Positions 45,856-55,361 of a stretch of 64,000 nucleotides of DNA are shown here, in pieces. The stretch is from positions 1 to 64,000 of the forward strand of contig NZ_JACJOG010000028.1 of assembly GCF_014695375.1 (NCBI RefSeq), in the 5' to 3' direction. The notes beneath the pieces are model-generated. The model saw only the letters and a list, made by a program, of their open reading frames with translations. It was not told the origin of the DNA and made no database searches. The stretch's first letter is position 1, and every line of letters begins with the position of its first letter. A program made the position numbers and the translations under genes. Origin of the DNA: Coleofasciculus sp. FACHB-T130 (GTDB taxonomy: Bacteria > Cyanobacteriota > Cyanobacteriia > Cyanobacteriales > FACHB-T130).

Positions 45856-48762
45856 ATGGCTGAACTTAGTCAGTACACCGAAAATAGATACAGTGCGGAA
45901 AAAGGCACAAATATTATAAGCGTAGTGGATGAAAAAATGACCATCAGTAAAAATACGCAAGTTTTAAAGCCAGAATTACAGTCAGAATTAGAGCGGGAAG
46001 GATTGCTGCACCGAATCACTAACCGGATTCGTCAATCCTTGGAATTACAAGAAATTTTAATCGCAACGGTGGCAGAAGTCAGTTCGTTACTAGAAGCAGA
46101 CCGAGTCATGGTCTATCGGTTTCATGCTGATGAAAGTGGAGAAGTGATTGCCGAATTTATTTATAAAAATCGCCTTCCGTCTTTAAAAGGTTTGAACTTT
46201 CCAGCGGATGACATTCCTCCCCAAGCACGCGAACTCTATCAGAAAGTGCGTCTGCGTTCGATTGTGAATGTTGCGTCAGGACTCATTGGTTTATCGCTAA
46301 TGGATTCTCCAGAAACCGGAGAATCCCTAGAAACCAGAAAGATCCACTATCGCCCTATAGACCCTTGCCATGTGGCATATCTCAAAGCAATGGGCGTGCA
46401 GTCTTCTCTGGTGGTGCCGATTCTGCATGGCAATCGCTTGTGGGGGCTTTTAGTCGGTCACTACTCGCAACCGCAAGTAATCTCAGAACGGGAACTGGAA
46501 ATTGTCCAGATGGTAGCCGATCAAGTGTCGATTGCGATCGCTCAATCTACTTTACTCACCCAAACCCGCGAAAAAGCTCAGCGGGAAGTCACGCTTAACC
46601 GTGTTGCTACCCTGCTGCATACACTCCCTACCATTGAGCTGCAATCCGCCCTGGAGGAAACCGTTAGCGCGCTGCAAGGTTCTGGCGGCAGACTGTACAT
46701 CGCCCCAGAAACTACTGGCTTGTCAGCGATAGTGTACACCTGTGGCGATCAATTGAAGCTCGTAGAACCGGGAGTGGTAGCAGTACCTGCCTCATCCGTT
46801 CTAATTGAGCAGCATCCTCTGTGGCAAGAATGGTTAAAAGGCGGAGCAAATTTAAACCCTGTCGCTACCGCAAATACTAGGGGTAGTAGTGGCATCATTG
46901 CGATCGCTGACTTGTATAAACAAACGTATTTACAATCGATTGAAACTGTATTTCAATCTACTTTGATTCGGGGCGTACTGATTGTACCCCTCCAACACCG
47001 TCAACAGTTGGTCGGATACTTGACAATTTTTCGAGATGAAATTGACACAGAAACCTTATGGGCTGGGCATTTTGACCCGGATGCGCGACAAGTTCATCCC
47101 CGGAAATCTTTTGAACTTTGGCGACAGCTAAAAAGAGGCCAATCGCGCCAATGGACTCCGGAAGAGATTGAACTCGCTGATACTTTAGGCGATTGCTTCT
47201 CAATGGCGATTGAGCAGTATGGACTGTACCAAAAGGTGCAGCGTCTGAATGCCAACCTCGATTGTCAAGTCCAAGAGCGTACAGTCAAGTTACAACAATC
47301 TTTGGAGTGGGCAAGCGTTCTTAAGCAAGTCATCGACCAAATCCGCAGCACTTTGGAGCTAAAAACAATCCTGCAAACCATCGTGCGCGAAGTCCGAAAC
47401 CTGTTAGATACAGATCGAGTGATCGTTTACCAGTTCACCCGGCGTTGGCAAGGCCAGGTGGTTGTCGAAGAGGTCACTGGCAAAACGAAATCGATTCTGG
47501 GGCAGGTATATGACGAGAACTGCTTTCCCTTAGAGTACGCAATCTTATACCAGGGGGGACGGGTTCGGGCAATGAACGACGTGCATCAAGCTTCTTTGCA
47601 AACTTGTCATGTCGAATTCTTGGAACAGATTCAGGTGAAAGCCAATTTAGTCGTCCCGATTCGCAGAGGGGAGCAACTGTGGGGGCTACTGGTTGCCCAT
47701 GAGTGTCATGCGCCAAGAGTTTGGAAGGCGGAGGAAGTCGATCTGCTACAACAACTTGCCGATCAAGCTGCGATCGCGATTCAGCAAGCCGAACTCTACC
47801 AACAGCAAGCGGAATTCCTCGCGCAAACCCAGCAGCAAGCAGAACAACTCTCTAGTGCCCTCCAAGAGTTACAGAAAACCCAAAGCCAGCTAATTCAAAC
47901 CGAAAAAATGTCGAGTTTGGGTCAACTGGTTGCCGGTGTCGCTCACGAAATTAATAATCCGGTTAATTTTATCTACGGCAATATCAGCCACGTTGATGAG
48001 TATACCCAAGATATGCTCAAACTCATGGAACTCTACCAAAGCCATTACCCGAATCCCCATCCTGAAATTGTGGATCGAGCAGAGGCGATTGACATCGAGT
48101 TCCTGACTTCGGATCTTCCGCAGATGCTCTCATCAATGAAGGTTGGAGCTGATCGCATCCGCCAGATCGTTCTGTCTTTACGCAATTTCTCCCGGCTGGA
48201 TGAGGCTGAGCGGAAACCTGTCGATATCCACACGGGCATCGACAGCACTCTGTTAATCTTGCAACATCGACTCAAAGCCAAGCCAGACCATGCCGAGATC
48301 GACGTGGTGAAAGAGTATGGAGACTTACCGCCTATCGAGTGCTACGCCGGTCAGATGAATCAAGTTTTTATGAACGTGATCGGCAACGCCATTGACGCTC
48401 TAGAGCAACGCGATGAAACGCGATCGCTGGAGGAAATTAAAAACTTACCCAGTCAGATTACCATTCGTACTTTTCTGATGCAGGACAACCCAGCTGGTGT
48501 CCCCCGCGTTGTTATTCAGATTCGTGACAATGGCCCTGGCATGAGTGCAGGCGTGCAGTGCCAAGTTTTCGATCCCTTTTTCACCACCAAGCCGGTTGGG
48601 AAAGGAACGGGTCTGGGACTTTCCATTAGCTACCAGATTGTGGTAGAAAAACACGGCGGTTCCTTTAAATGTATGTCTCAACCCGGTCAGGGTACTGAGT
48701 TCTGGATAGAAATTCCTCTGAATCGCCAGTTAGCACAAAGCTGCTATAGCAATCCTATTTGA
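45856..48762 (+). CDS. Bilin-type GAF photosensory histidine kinase
   Basis: A 968-aa soluble sensor kinase. GAF1 (about 62-235) has the phytochrome-like [14 protein letters not shown] and Cys171 in [13 protein letters not shown], the position that binds bilin. A second GAF-like region lies at 245-455. GAF3 (about 490-648) is cyanobacteriochrome-like: [25 protein letters not shown] with Cys584-His585, plus Cys556 (ENCFP) near the DXCF position. Then a coiled coil, HisKA with His697, and HATPase ([13 protein letters not shown]). Two light-sensing domains in one kinase are likely. Kinase core closely resembles the upstream kinase. The final SCYSNPI is encoded by the flanking repeat. Confidence 0.88.
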   Translation: MAELSQYTENRYSAEKGTNIISVVDEKMTISKNTQVLKPELQSELEREGLLHRITNRIRQSLELQEILIATVAEVSSLLEADRVMVYRFHADESGEVIAEFIYKNRLPSLKGLNFPADDIPPQARELYQKVRLRSIVNVASGLIGLSLMDSPETGESLETRKIHYRPIDPCHVAYLKAMGVQSSLVVPILHGNRLWGLLVGHYSQPQVISERELEIVQMVADQVSIAIAQSTLLTQTREKAQREVTLNRVATLLHTLPTIELQSALEETVSALQGSGGRLYIAPETTGLSAIVYTCGDQLKLVEPGVVAVPASSVLIEQHPLWQEWLKGGANLNPVATANTRGSSGIIAIADLYKQTYLQSIETVFQSTLIRGVLIVPLQHRQQLVGYLTIFRDEIDTETLWAGHFDPDARQVHPRKSFELWRQLKRGQSRQWTPEEIELADTLGDCFSMAIEQYGLYQKVQRLNANLDCQVQERTVKLQQSLEWASVLKQVIDQIRSTLELKTILQTIVREVRNLLDTDRVIVYQFTRRWQGQVVVEEVTGKTKSILGQVYDENCFPLEYAILYQGGRVRAMNDVHQASLQTCHVEFLEQIQVKANLVVPIRRGEQLWGLLVAHECHAPRVWKAEEVDLLQQLADQAAIAIQQAELYQQQAEFLAQTQQQAEQLSSALQELQKTQSQLIQTEKMSSLGQLVAGVAHEINNPVNFIYGNISHVDEYTQDMLKLMELYQSHYPNPHPEIVDRAEAIDIEFLTSDLPQMLSSMKVGADRIRQIVLSLRNFSRLDEAERKPVDIHTGIDSTLLILQHRLKAKPDHAEIDVVKEYGDLPPIECYAGQMNQVFMNVIGNAIDALEQRDETRSLEEIKNLPSQITIRTFLMQDNPAGVPRVVIQIRDNGPGMSAGVQCQVFDPFFTTKPVGKGTGLGLSISYQIVVEKHGGSFKCMSQPGQGTEFWIEIPLNRQLAQSCYSNPI

Positions 48763-48847
48763 GTTTTAAGATGCCAGCGGTTCAGACCTCCGACTTTTCC
48801 AAGAAGTCGGGGATCTCGCCTTTAGGAATCATTTAGGAGCGCTATAG
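48746..48847. repeat. Dispersed repeat, copy 2, overlapping the kinase 3' end
   Basis: Second copy of the element at 45721-45819; its first bases supply the kinase's last codons and stop. It has the same internal stem (GACTTTTCCAAGAAGTC). Confidence 0.7.
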
Positions 48848-48863
48848 AACGCCTTGTACTCGG

Positions 48864-48900
48864 AAACCTCCTTTCCTTGCAGGGAAGGAGGTTTGGTTTT
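48864..48900 (+). terminator. Intrinsic terminator after the photosensory kinase
   Basis: AAACCTCCTTTCC (48864-48876), loop TTGCA, GGGAAGGAGGTTT (48882-48894), then GGTTTTT. One wobble in the stem. Confidence 0.75.
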
Positions 48901-48977
48901 TCAAGTGAAAAATCTGAATTTTCCCGACATCCTCAGCATCGGTTAAGAAAAAATTAAGCTAGAATTAATAAACAATT

Positions 48978-49005
48978 ATTGATATAAATATAAGTTAATA
49001 TCAAT
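48978..49005. promoter_or_regulatory. Candidate ArsR-family operator
   Basis: ATTGATAT (48978-48985) and its exact reverse complement ATATCAAT (48998-49005), 12 nt apart, lie 51 nt before the ArsR-like start codon. The symmetry and AT content fit ArsR/SmtB operators, suggesting autoregulation. Confidence 0.45.
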
Positions 49006-49056
49006 CTCGATCCAGGGCAAGCCTGGGTTGGTTCCCAACTTCACACAGGTGAATCC

Positions 49057-49371
49057 ATGAGTACCCAAAAAGTCTCATCGCAGTCCTTTTGTGCCCAAAA
49101 ACTGAAAACTTTGGCAGATTCAACGCGGCTTGAGGTTTTAGAACTGCTGATGAGTGGCCCTAAGCACGTTGGCGAGATGAATGCGGTGCTGGGGTTGCAA
49201 CAGAGTTTGCTATCGCATCATCTAAAAGTTTTGCGAGAAGAGGGTTTTGTGACGGCGACGCGAGATGGCAAGGCGGTGCTTTATCAGCTAGATCCTGCAA
49301 TCCAGAGGACAAATGCTGATCGGGCGATTGACTTGGGATGTTGCCTGGTTTCGTTTGATTCCAACACATAA
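49057..49371 (+). CDS. ArsR/SmtB-family transcriptional regulator
   Basis: Winged-helix repressor of 104 aa. KLKTLADSTRLEVLELLMSGPKHVGEM and LLSHHLKVLREEGFVTATRDGKAVLYQL form the DNA-binding domain. Possible metal or metalloid ligands are Cys12 near the start and the GCC pair near residue 94 (DLGCCLVSF), but the classic ELCVCDL motif is absent. It lies 21 bp before pstS, so it may regulate phosphate uptake, perhaps in response to arsenate-type stress; that link is inference. Confidence 0.85.
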   Translation: MSTQKVSSQSFCAQKLKTLADSTRLEVLELLMSGPKHVGEMNAVLGLQQSLLSHHLKVLREEGFVTATRDGKAVLYQLDPAIQRTNADRAIDLGCCLVSFDSNT

Positions 49372-49392
49372 AAAACTTCAATTACATAACTG

Positions 49393-50247
49393 ATGAAGAA
49401 TCTAAGAATGCTTGCGCCGCTTTCTCTAGGGTTGGCTGCCTGCTTTTGGCTGCAATCTTGCGGGAAGCCTCCAGAAGGGGCAACCCAATCATCCGATAAG
49501 TTACAAGGCAAGCTGGTTTTGACGGGATCGAGTACGGTAGCACCTCTGGCGGCTGAGATGGCCAAGCGCTATGAAACTCAACATCTGGGAGTCCGGATTG
49601 ACGTGCAAACAGGTGGGTCTTCGCGGGGAGTCGCAGATGCCCGTCAGGGGGTGGCAGATATTGGGATGGTTTCCCGAAGTCTCAAAGACAGCGAGAAGGA
49701 TTTGCAAGCTTTTACCATTGCTAACGATGGCGTCTCGGTCATTCTTAATCAAGAGAATCCAGTTAAAAATCTGACGGACAAGCAAATTGTCGATATCTAC
49801 ACCGACAAAATCAATAATTGGAAACAAGTCGGCGGGAAAGATGCCCCAATTACGGTGGTCAATAAAGCTGAGGGTCGATCCACGCTGGAACTGTTTGCCG
49901 ACCACTTCAAATTAAAGACAACCGATATTCGTGCCGATGTGGTGATTGGCGATAACGAACAAGGAATCAAAACCGTAGCAGGGAATCCCAACGCGATCGC
50001 TTATGTCTCCATTGGTTCTGGCGAATATGGTGTCACTCACAATACTCCGATCAAATTGTTGCCAGTCGAAGGGGTAGACGCCTCCATCGCCAACGTCAGC
50101 AACGGTAAATTTCCGCTTTCTCGTCCACTCAATTTAGTGACGAAAACTACACCCACCGGATTGCAAAAAGAATTTATTGATTTTGCCCGTTCTAAAGATG
50201 TGCAAGACATTGTGAAGGAGCAGTATTTTGTCCCAGTCGCGAAATGA
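49393..50247 (+). CDS. pstS: Phosphate-binding lipoprotein PstS
   Basis: Periplasmic phosphate-binding component of the high-affinity Pst transporter. Signal peptide with lipobox LQSCGK; LVLTGSSTVAPLAAEMAKRYE and VQTGGSSRGVADARQGVADIGMVSR are the PstS phosphate-binding strings, and VNKAEGRSTLELF and AGNPNAIAYVSIGSGE follow. About 284 aa. The gene overlaps pstC by 20 bp. Pst operons are normally induced by phosphate starvation through a PhoB/SphR-type regulator; I do not see a clear Pho box. Confidence 0.95.
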   Translation: MKNLRMLAPLSLGLAACFWLQSCGKPPEGATQSSDKLQGKLVLTGSSTVAPLAAEMAKRYETQHLGVRIDVQTGGSSRGVADARQGVADIGMVSRSLKDSEKDLQAFTIANDGVSVILNQENPVKNLTDKQIVDIYTDKINNWKQVGGKDAPITVVNKAEGRSTLELFADHFKLKTTDIRADVVIGDNEQGIKTVAGNPNAIAYVSIGSGEYGVTHNTPIKLLPVEGVDASIANVSNGKFPLSRPLNLVTKTTPTGLQKEFIDFARSKDVQDIVKEQYFVPVAK

Positions 50248-51082
50248 AGCCATCCTCGTCTGGATGTTGCGGGGAATGGCGATTATTTCGGGCGCGATCG
50301 CTCTTTTAATTCTGCTATTCCTCATCTGGGAAACCTTGCCCATCCTGCAAAATATTGGGCTGACACGTTTCTTCAACGACCCCTCCTGGCATCCCGCTAG
50401 CGAAGAATTTAACCTAATGCCGATGTTGTGTGGGTCGCTATTTGTGACGGCGGGATCTGTGCTAGTCGCAACACCTCTGGGTATTCTCTCCGCAGTTTTC
50501 TGCCACTATTACGCACCTCCCGCTTTAGCCACAATTTACCGACGCCTGATTGAGCTTTTAGCAGGGATTCCCTCAGTCGTTTATGGCTTTTGGGGTTTAG
50601 TCGTACTGGTGCCAATTATTGGGCGGATGCACCCACCGGGACCAAGTTTATTGGCCGGGATTTTAATCCTAACGCTGATGATTTTGCCTACCATTGCTCT
50701 CGTCGCCGATGCCACCTTTGCCAACGTACCCGCAGATTATCTGCGGGGTGCGGCGGCGCTGGGATTGGGACGCTGGGCAATGGTGCGTGGTGTGGTTTTT
50801 CCAGCAGCAAAATCAGGGCTATTAACGGGGATTATCTTGGAAACGGGACGGGCGATTGGCGAAACAATGGCGGTGTTAATGGTTTGCGGTAACGTCGTGC
50901 AGGTACCAAAGGGTGTATTTGAGCCAGTGCGGACGTTGACAGCAAATATTGCTTTAGAGATGGCTTATGCCGTGGGAAATCACCGCGCCGCCTTGTTTGT
51001 CAGCGGGTTGATATTGATGGCGATGATTGTGGTTTTAGTCGTTGCTGCCGAAATGATTAATCAAGGGCATCTTTATGAGTGA
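50228..51082 (+). CDS. pstC: Phosphate ABC transporter permease PstC
   Basis: Integral membrane permease of the Pst system with six helices. PLGILSAVFCHYYAP, the EAA-like ADYLRGAAALGLGRWAMVRGVVFPAAKSGLLTG and GRAIGETMAVLMVCGN are typical. 284 aa is normal. It overlaps pstS by 20 bp and pstA by 8 bp, indicating coupled translation. Confidence 0.95.
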   Translation: MSQSRNEAILVWMLRGMAIISGAIALLILLFLIWETLPILQNIGLTRFFNDPSWHPASEEFNLMPMLCGSLFVTAGSVLVATPLGILSAVFCHYYAPPALATIYRRLIELLAGIPSVVYGFWGLVVLVPIIGRMHPPGPSLLAGILILTLMILPTIALVADATFANVPADYLRGAAALGLGRWAMVRGVVFPAAKSGLLTGIILETGRAIGETMAVLMVCGNVVQVPKGVFEPVRTLTANIALEMAYAVGNHRAALFVSGLILMAMIVVLVVAAEMINQGHLYE

Positions 51083-51992
51083 ATCCTTTGAGAAGACAAA
51101 CTTACAAAAACAAAAGGTGCAAGAAAAAAACAATTTTTCGCCTTTTAATTGTTTGCCTTCTTCTGAATTGCTTCCGACTGCAATCCTCTGGGCATCTGTC
51201 GCTTTAATAACAGCTTCGCTGTTGTGGCTATTGAGCAATATTTTTGTTTCTGGTATCGGTCAAATTAGCTGGGAATTTTTGACAACTGCACCGCGTAATG
51301 CTGGGCGAGATGGAGGAATCGCACCCATTTTAATCTCTACCGCGCTAATCGTAGGAGTGTGCATGGCGGTTTCGATTCCGTTGGGAGTAGGGACTGCGAT
51401 ATTGCTGGCTGAATTTACCTCAAACCAGAGTATTTTAGGGCGGTTAGTGCGACTGAGTTTGGATGTTTTAGCAGGCGTCCCTTCAATTGTTTTTGGTCTT
51501 TTTGGGAACGCTTTCTTCTGTAAAACATTGGGAATGGGCTTCTCTATTCTTTCCGGTGGGTTGACGCTGGCGTGTATGGTGCTGCCGATTTTGATTCGCT
51601 CAACCCAGGAAGGTTTTCGAGGCGTACCGGATGACTACCGACGTTCGGCGGCGGCGCTGGGACTCTCTCGTACAGCCACATTATGGGAGTTACTGCTACC
51701 AGCGGCAATGCCTGGATTAGTCGTGGGGTTGCTGTTGGGTTTAGGGAGAGCGATCGCTGAAACGGCTGCTTTAATCTTTACCAGTGGTTACGTCGATCGG
51801 ATGCCAGAGTCCTTGTGGGATTCCGGGCGATCGCTCTCGGTTCACATTTACGATCTCGCTATGAACGTCTCTGGCGGCGAACCAAATGCCTACGCCTCTG
51901 CTCTCGTATTAGTCAGCTTTCTATTACTCATTAATGCTGCAATCTCTTGGCTCGCAGAACGGTTTCGGCAATCCCGAATTTGGGTAGCGTAA
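51075..51992 (+). CDS. pstA: Phosphate ABC transporter permease PstA
   Basis: Second Pst permease subunit (305 aa). The amino-terminus has a polar run, then helices from about residue 38; PLGVGTAILLAEFTSNQS and the EAA loop DYRRSAAALGLSRTATLWELLLPAAMPGLVVG and GRAIAETAALIFTSG identify PstA. It overlaps pstC by 8 bp; pstB follows after 60 bp. Confidence 0.95.
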   Translation: MSESFEKTNLQKQKVQEKNNFSPFNCLPSSELLPTAILWASVALITASLLWLLSNIFVSGIGQISWEFLTTAPRNAGRDGGIAPILISTALIVGVCMAVSIPLGVGTAILLAEFTSNQSILGRLVRLSLDVLAGVPSIVFGLFGNAFFCKTLGMGFSILSGGLTLACMVLPILIRSTQEGFRGVPDDYRRSAAALGLSRTATLWELLLPAAMPGLVVGLLLGLGRAIAETAALIFTSGYVDRMPESLWDSGRSLSVHIYDLAMNVSGGEPNAYASALVLVSFLLLINAAISWLAERFRQSRIWVA

Positions 51993-52052
51993 ACCAAGCT
52001 TACCTCGCGTTCTTTTTTTGCGTACTTCGCGTCTTTACAGTTTAAATTCTTC

Positions 52053-53357
<1,305 letters not shown>

Positions 53358-53422
53358 TCATCAGTCAGCGATCGTTTGGTCAATCATAAAACGAATGACT
53401 AATTACCGATCGCCAACAACTT

Positions 53423-54622
53423 TTAGGTGAGCCATCCTTTCAAGCGTTTGGCAACCTGGGGACGCCGCAGTTTCCGCATCGCTTTACTTTGAATTTGACG
53501 CACTCGTTCGCGGGACAAATTAAATAGACAGCCCACTTCTTCTAACGTGTAGGGTTCGCTGCTGGTTAAACCATACCGCAGAGAGATAACATCTTTTTCC
53601 CGATCGGTGAGAACGTCGCCTAACACTTCCCAAATTTCCTGGCGCATCATGGCTTCGCTCATCTGCTCTTCAGGAGATTGATTATCACCATCTTCGAGCA
53701 GATCCATCAGTTCCGTCTCTTCTCCCTTCCCGATGCGATGGTTGAGAGAAAGCGATCGCCTTCTAAGTTGCAACAACTGACGCAACTGCGAAGCCTCAAT
53801 ATCTAAAGATTGCGCCAATTCCTCTTCTGTCGGATTGCGATGCAGTTCTTGCTTGAGTTCTCGCTGCGCTTTTTTGAGCTTATTTAACTTCTCGACAATG
53901 TGAATTGGCAATCGAATCGTGCGCGCATCGTTAGCGATTGTCCGCGTGATTGCTTGCCGAATCCACCAATAGGCATAGGTAGAAAACTTATAACCTTTGT
54001 CGGGATCAAACTTTTCTGTAGCGCGATTTAATCCCAGCGCCCCTTCCTGAATTAAATCGAGGAATTGAACACCTCGGTTCAAATATCGTTTAGCAATAGA
54101 AACAACTAATCTCAGGTTCGAGCGAATCATCTTCCGTTTCGCCACCCGTCCGCGATACAGTTGATGTTCCATCTGCCGTTCCGAAAGCCCATCTGCTGCC
54201 GCCAGTTCTGCTTTCGTGGGAGCGCGATCCAACTCTTTTTGTAATTTTTCTTGGAGCGCTTCTATCTTGACTAAATATTGGACGCGATGGGCTAACTCGA
54301 CTTCTTCATCTGGTTTCAGAAGGGGATAGCGTGCCATCTCCTTAAAAAACGCTCCTACAGTATCATCGGAGACAGTTTTGCGGTATTCAGAGGGGCGACC
54401 ACCGGCTAATTTATCAATTTCGTCTGAAATTTCATCTTCAACACTGACGATTTCTATTTCAGTGGTTTCTTCCATTTGCTGGTCGGTAATATCTACAAAA
54501 TCCCGATCGGATGTAGATTCCACGTCGCTTCGGTTCAAGTCAGCAATATTCATAGCAAGGTCTGAGTCGGTATTGGATAAAGCGAGTTGATGGGAACGGA
54601 TGCTCTCTTTGTACATATCCAT
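53423..54622 (-). CDS. Group 2 sigma-70 factor (SigC-like)
   Basis: RNA polymerase sigma factor of 399 aa. DDTVGAFFKEMARYPLLKPDEEVELA is region 1.2, YLNRGVQFLDLIQEGALGL and YWWIRQAITRTIA are regions 2.2-2.4, SLDIEASQLRQLLQLRR is region 3, and TLEEVGCLFNLSRERVRQIQSKAMRKLR is region 4.2. The acidic amino-terminus lacks the long region 1.1 of the primary factor, and the ending QVAKRLKGWLT is like SigC of cyanobacteria; I am fairly, not fully, sure of that subgroup. Start ATG 54622, with an ATG two codons on. Confidence 0.85.
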   Translation of the reverse strand: MDMYKESIRSHQLALSNTDSDLAMNIADLNRSDVESTSDRDFVDITDQQMEETTEIEIVSVEDEISDEIDKLAGGRPSEYRKTVSDDTVGAFFKEMARYPLLKPDEEVELAHRVQYLVKIEALQEKLQKELDRAPTKAELAAADGLSERQMEHQLYRGRVAKRKMIRSNLRLVVSIAKRYLNRGVQFLDLIQEGALGLNRATEKFDPDKGYKFSTYAYWWIRQAITRTIANDARTIRLPIHIVEKLNKLKKAQRELKQELHRNPTEEELAQSLDIEASQLRQLLQLRRRSLSLNHRIGKGEETELMDLLEDGDNQSPEEQMSEAMMRQEIWEVLGDVLTDREKDVISLRYGLTSSEPYTLEEVGCLFNLSRERVRQIQSKAMRKLRRPQVAKRLKGWLT

Positions 54623-55361
54623 GACGGACTGAAGACAGGCTCTACGAGCATAGACTCAAGGGTCAACTTTATTTTTACTGTCTGCATTCTTTGCTAATTT
54701 TGAGCTTCATTTATCCGCTCGTGGCAACACCAGATCGGGTACCCACTTTGGAACACTCAAAATTTATTCAACCTTTCAATTTACAAATAGCTTTTTAAGG
54801 CTACCAGAAAATAGTTTTTTGATTGTTTTCCTGATTACATTTCTCGATTCCAGAATCTAGAAGCGCTTTAGATTGGGTATGCGTCTTAAGAAAAAATCAG
54901 GAAACATGAAGGTGATGCCCTAGTCTATTAGAAGCTTGCCGTCAGCTGTGATGCCGTAGATAAATTTCAATTAAATTAAACTTAAATCAATGCCAAGTCT
55001 GGGGTTTCTTTCCATTTTTTCTGGCTCCTAATTAAGGAAAGTTTAAAGTTTTTTAAATTTCCCATGCTATTCACACAGGATCTCATATACTTGTGAGCTT
55101 TCCTCTCTATCGATAGGGAGAAAGTAGGCATCCGCGCTCTGCACAATAGATAGAGGATAGCAAGTATACTCACATACAAGCATCCAAGCGAGACATTTGT
55201 ATCCTAACTTCTATCCTCTTGGTTGCGACCTCGGATGTTGTTGAATTTCAAGTCTCTCAAGCGTCTACAGCCAGCTAAAATTAACAGGTCTACAGTAAGC
55301 GACAAGCATGGCGGTCTGGAAAGCTGGCTGTAGTATCCGGCTGCCAAGGGAGAGGGGGAAT
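54623..55361. other. 739-bp intergenic region
   Basis: Long AT-rich gap between the divergent sigma-factor and priA genes. It contains one minus-strand frame of 65 codons without family resemblance, an inverted repeat CTACAGCCAGCT (55265-55276) / AGCTGGCTGTAG (55322-55333), and a TCTATCGATAGG-type symmetry near 55108. No tRNA or known structured RNA was recognised. Confidence 0.4.

Noticed and set aside
54982-55179. 65-codon minus-strand frame upstream of priA
   Set aside because: Composition and lack of a start signal suggest chance; surrounding DNA looks regulatory.
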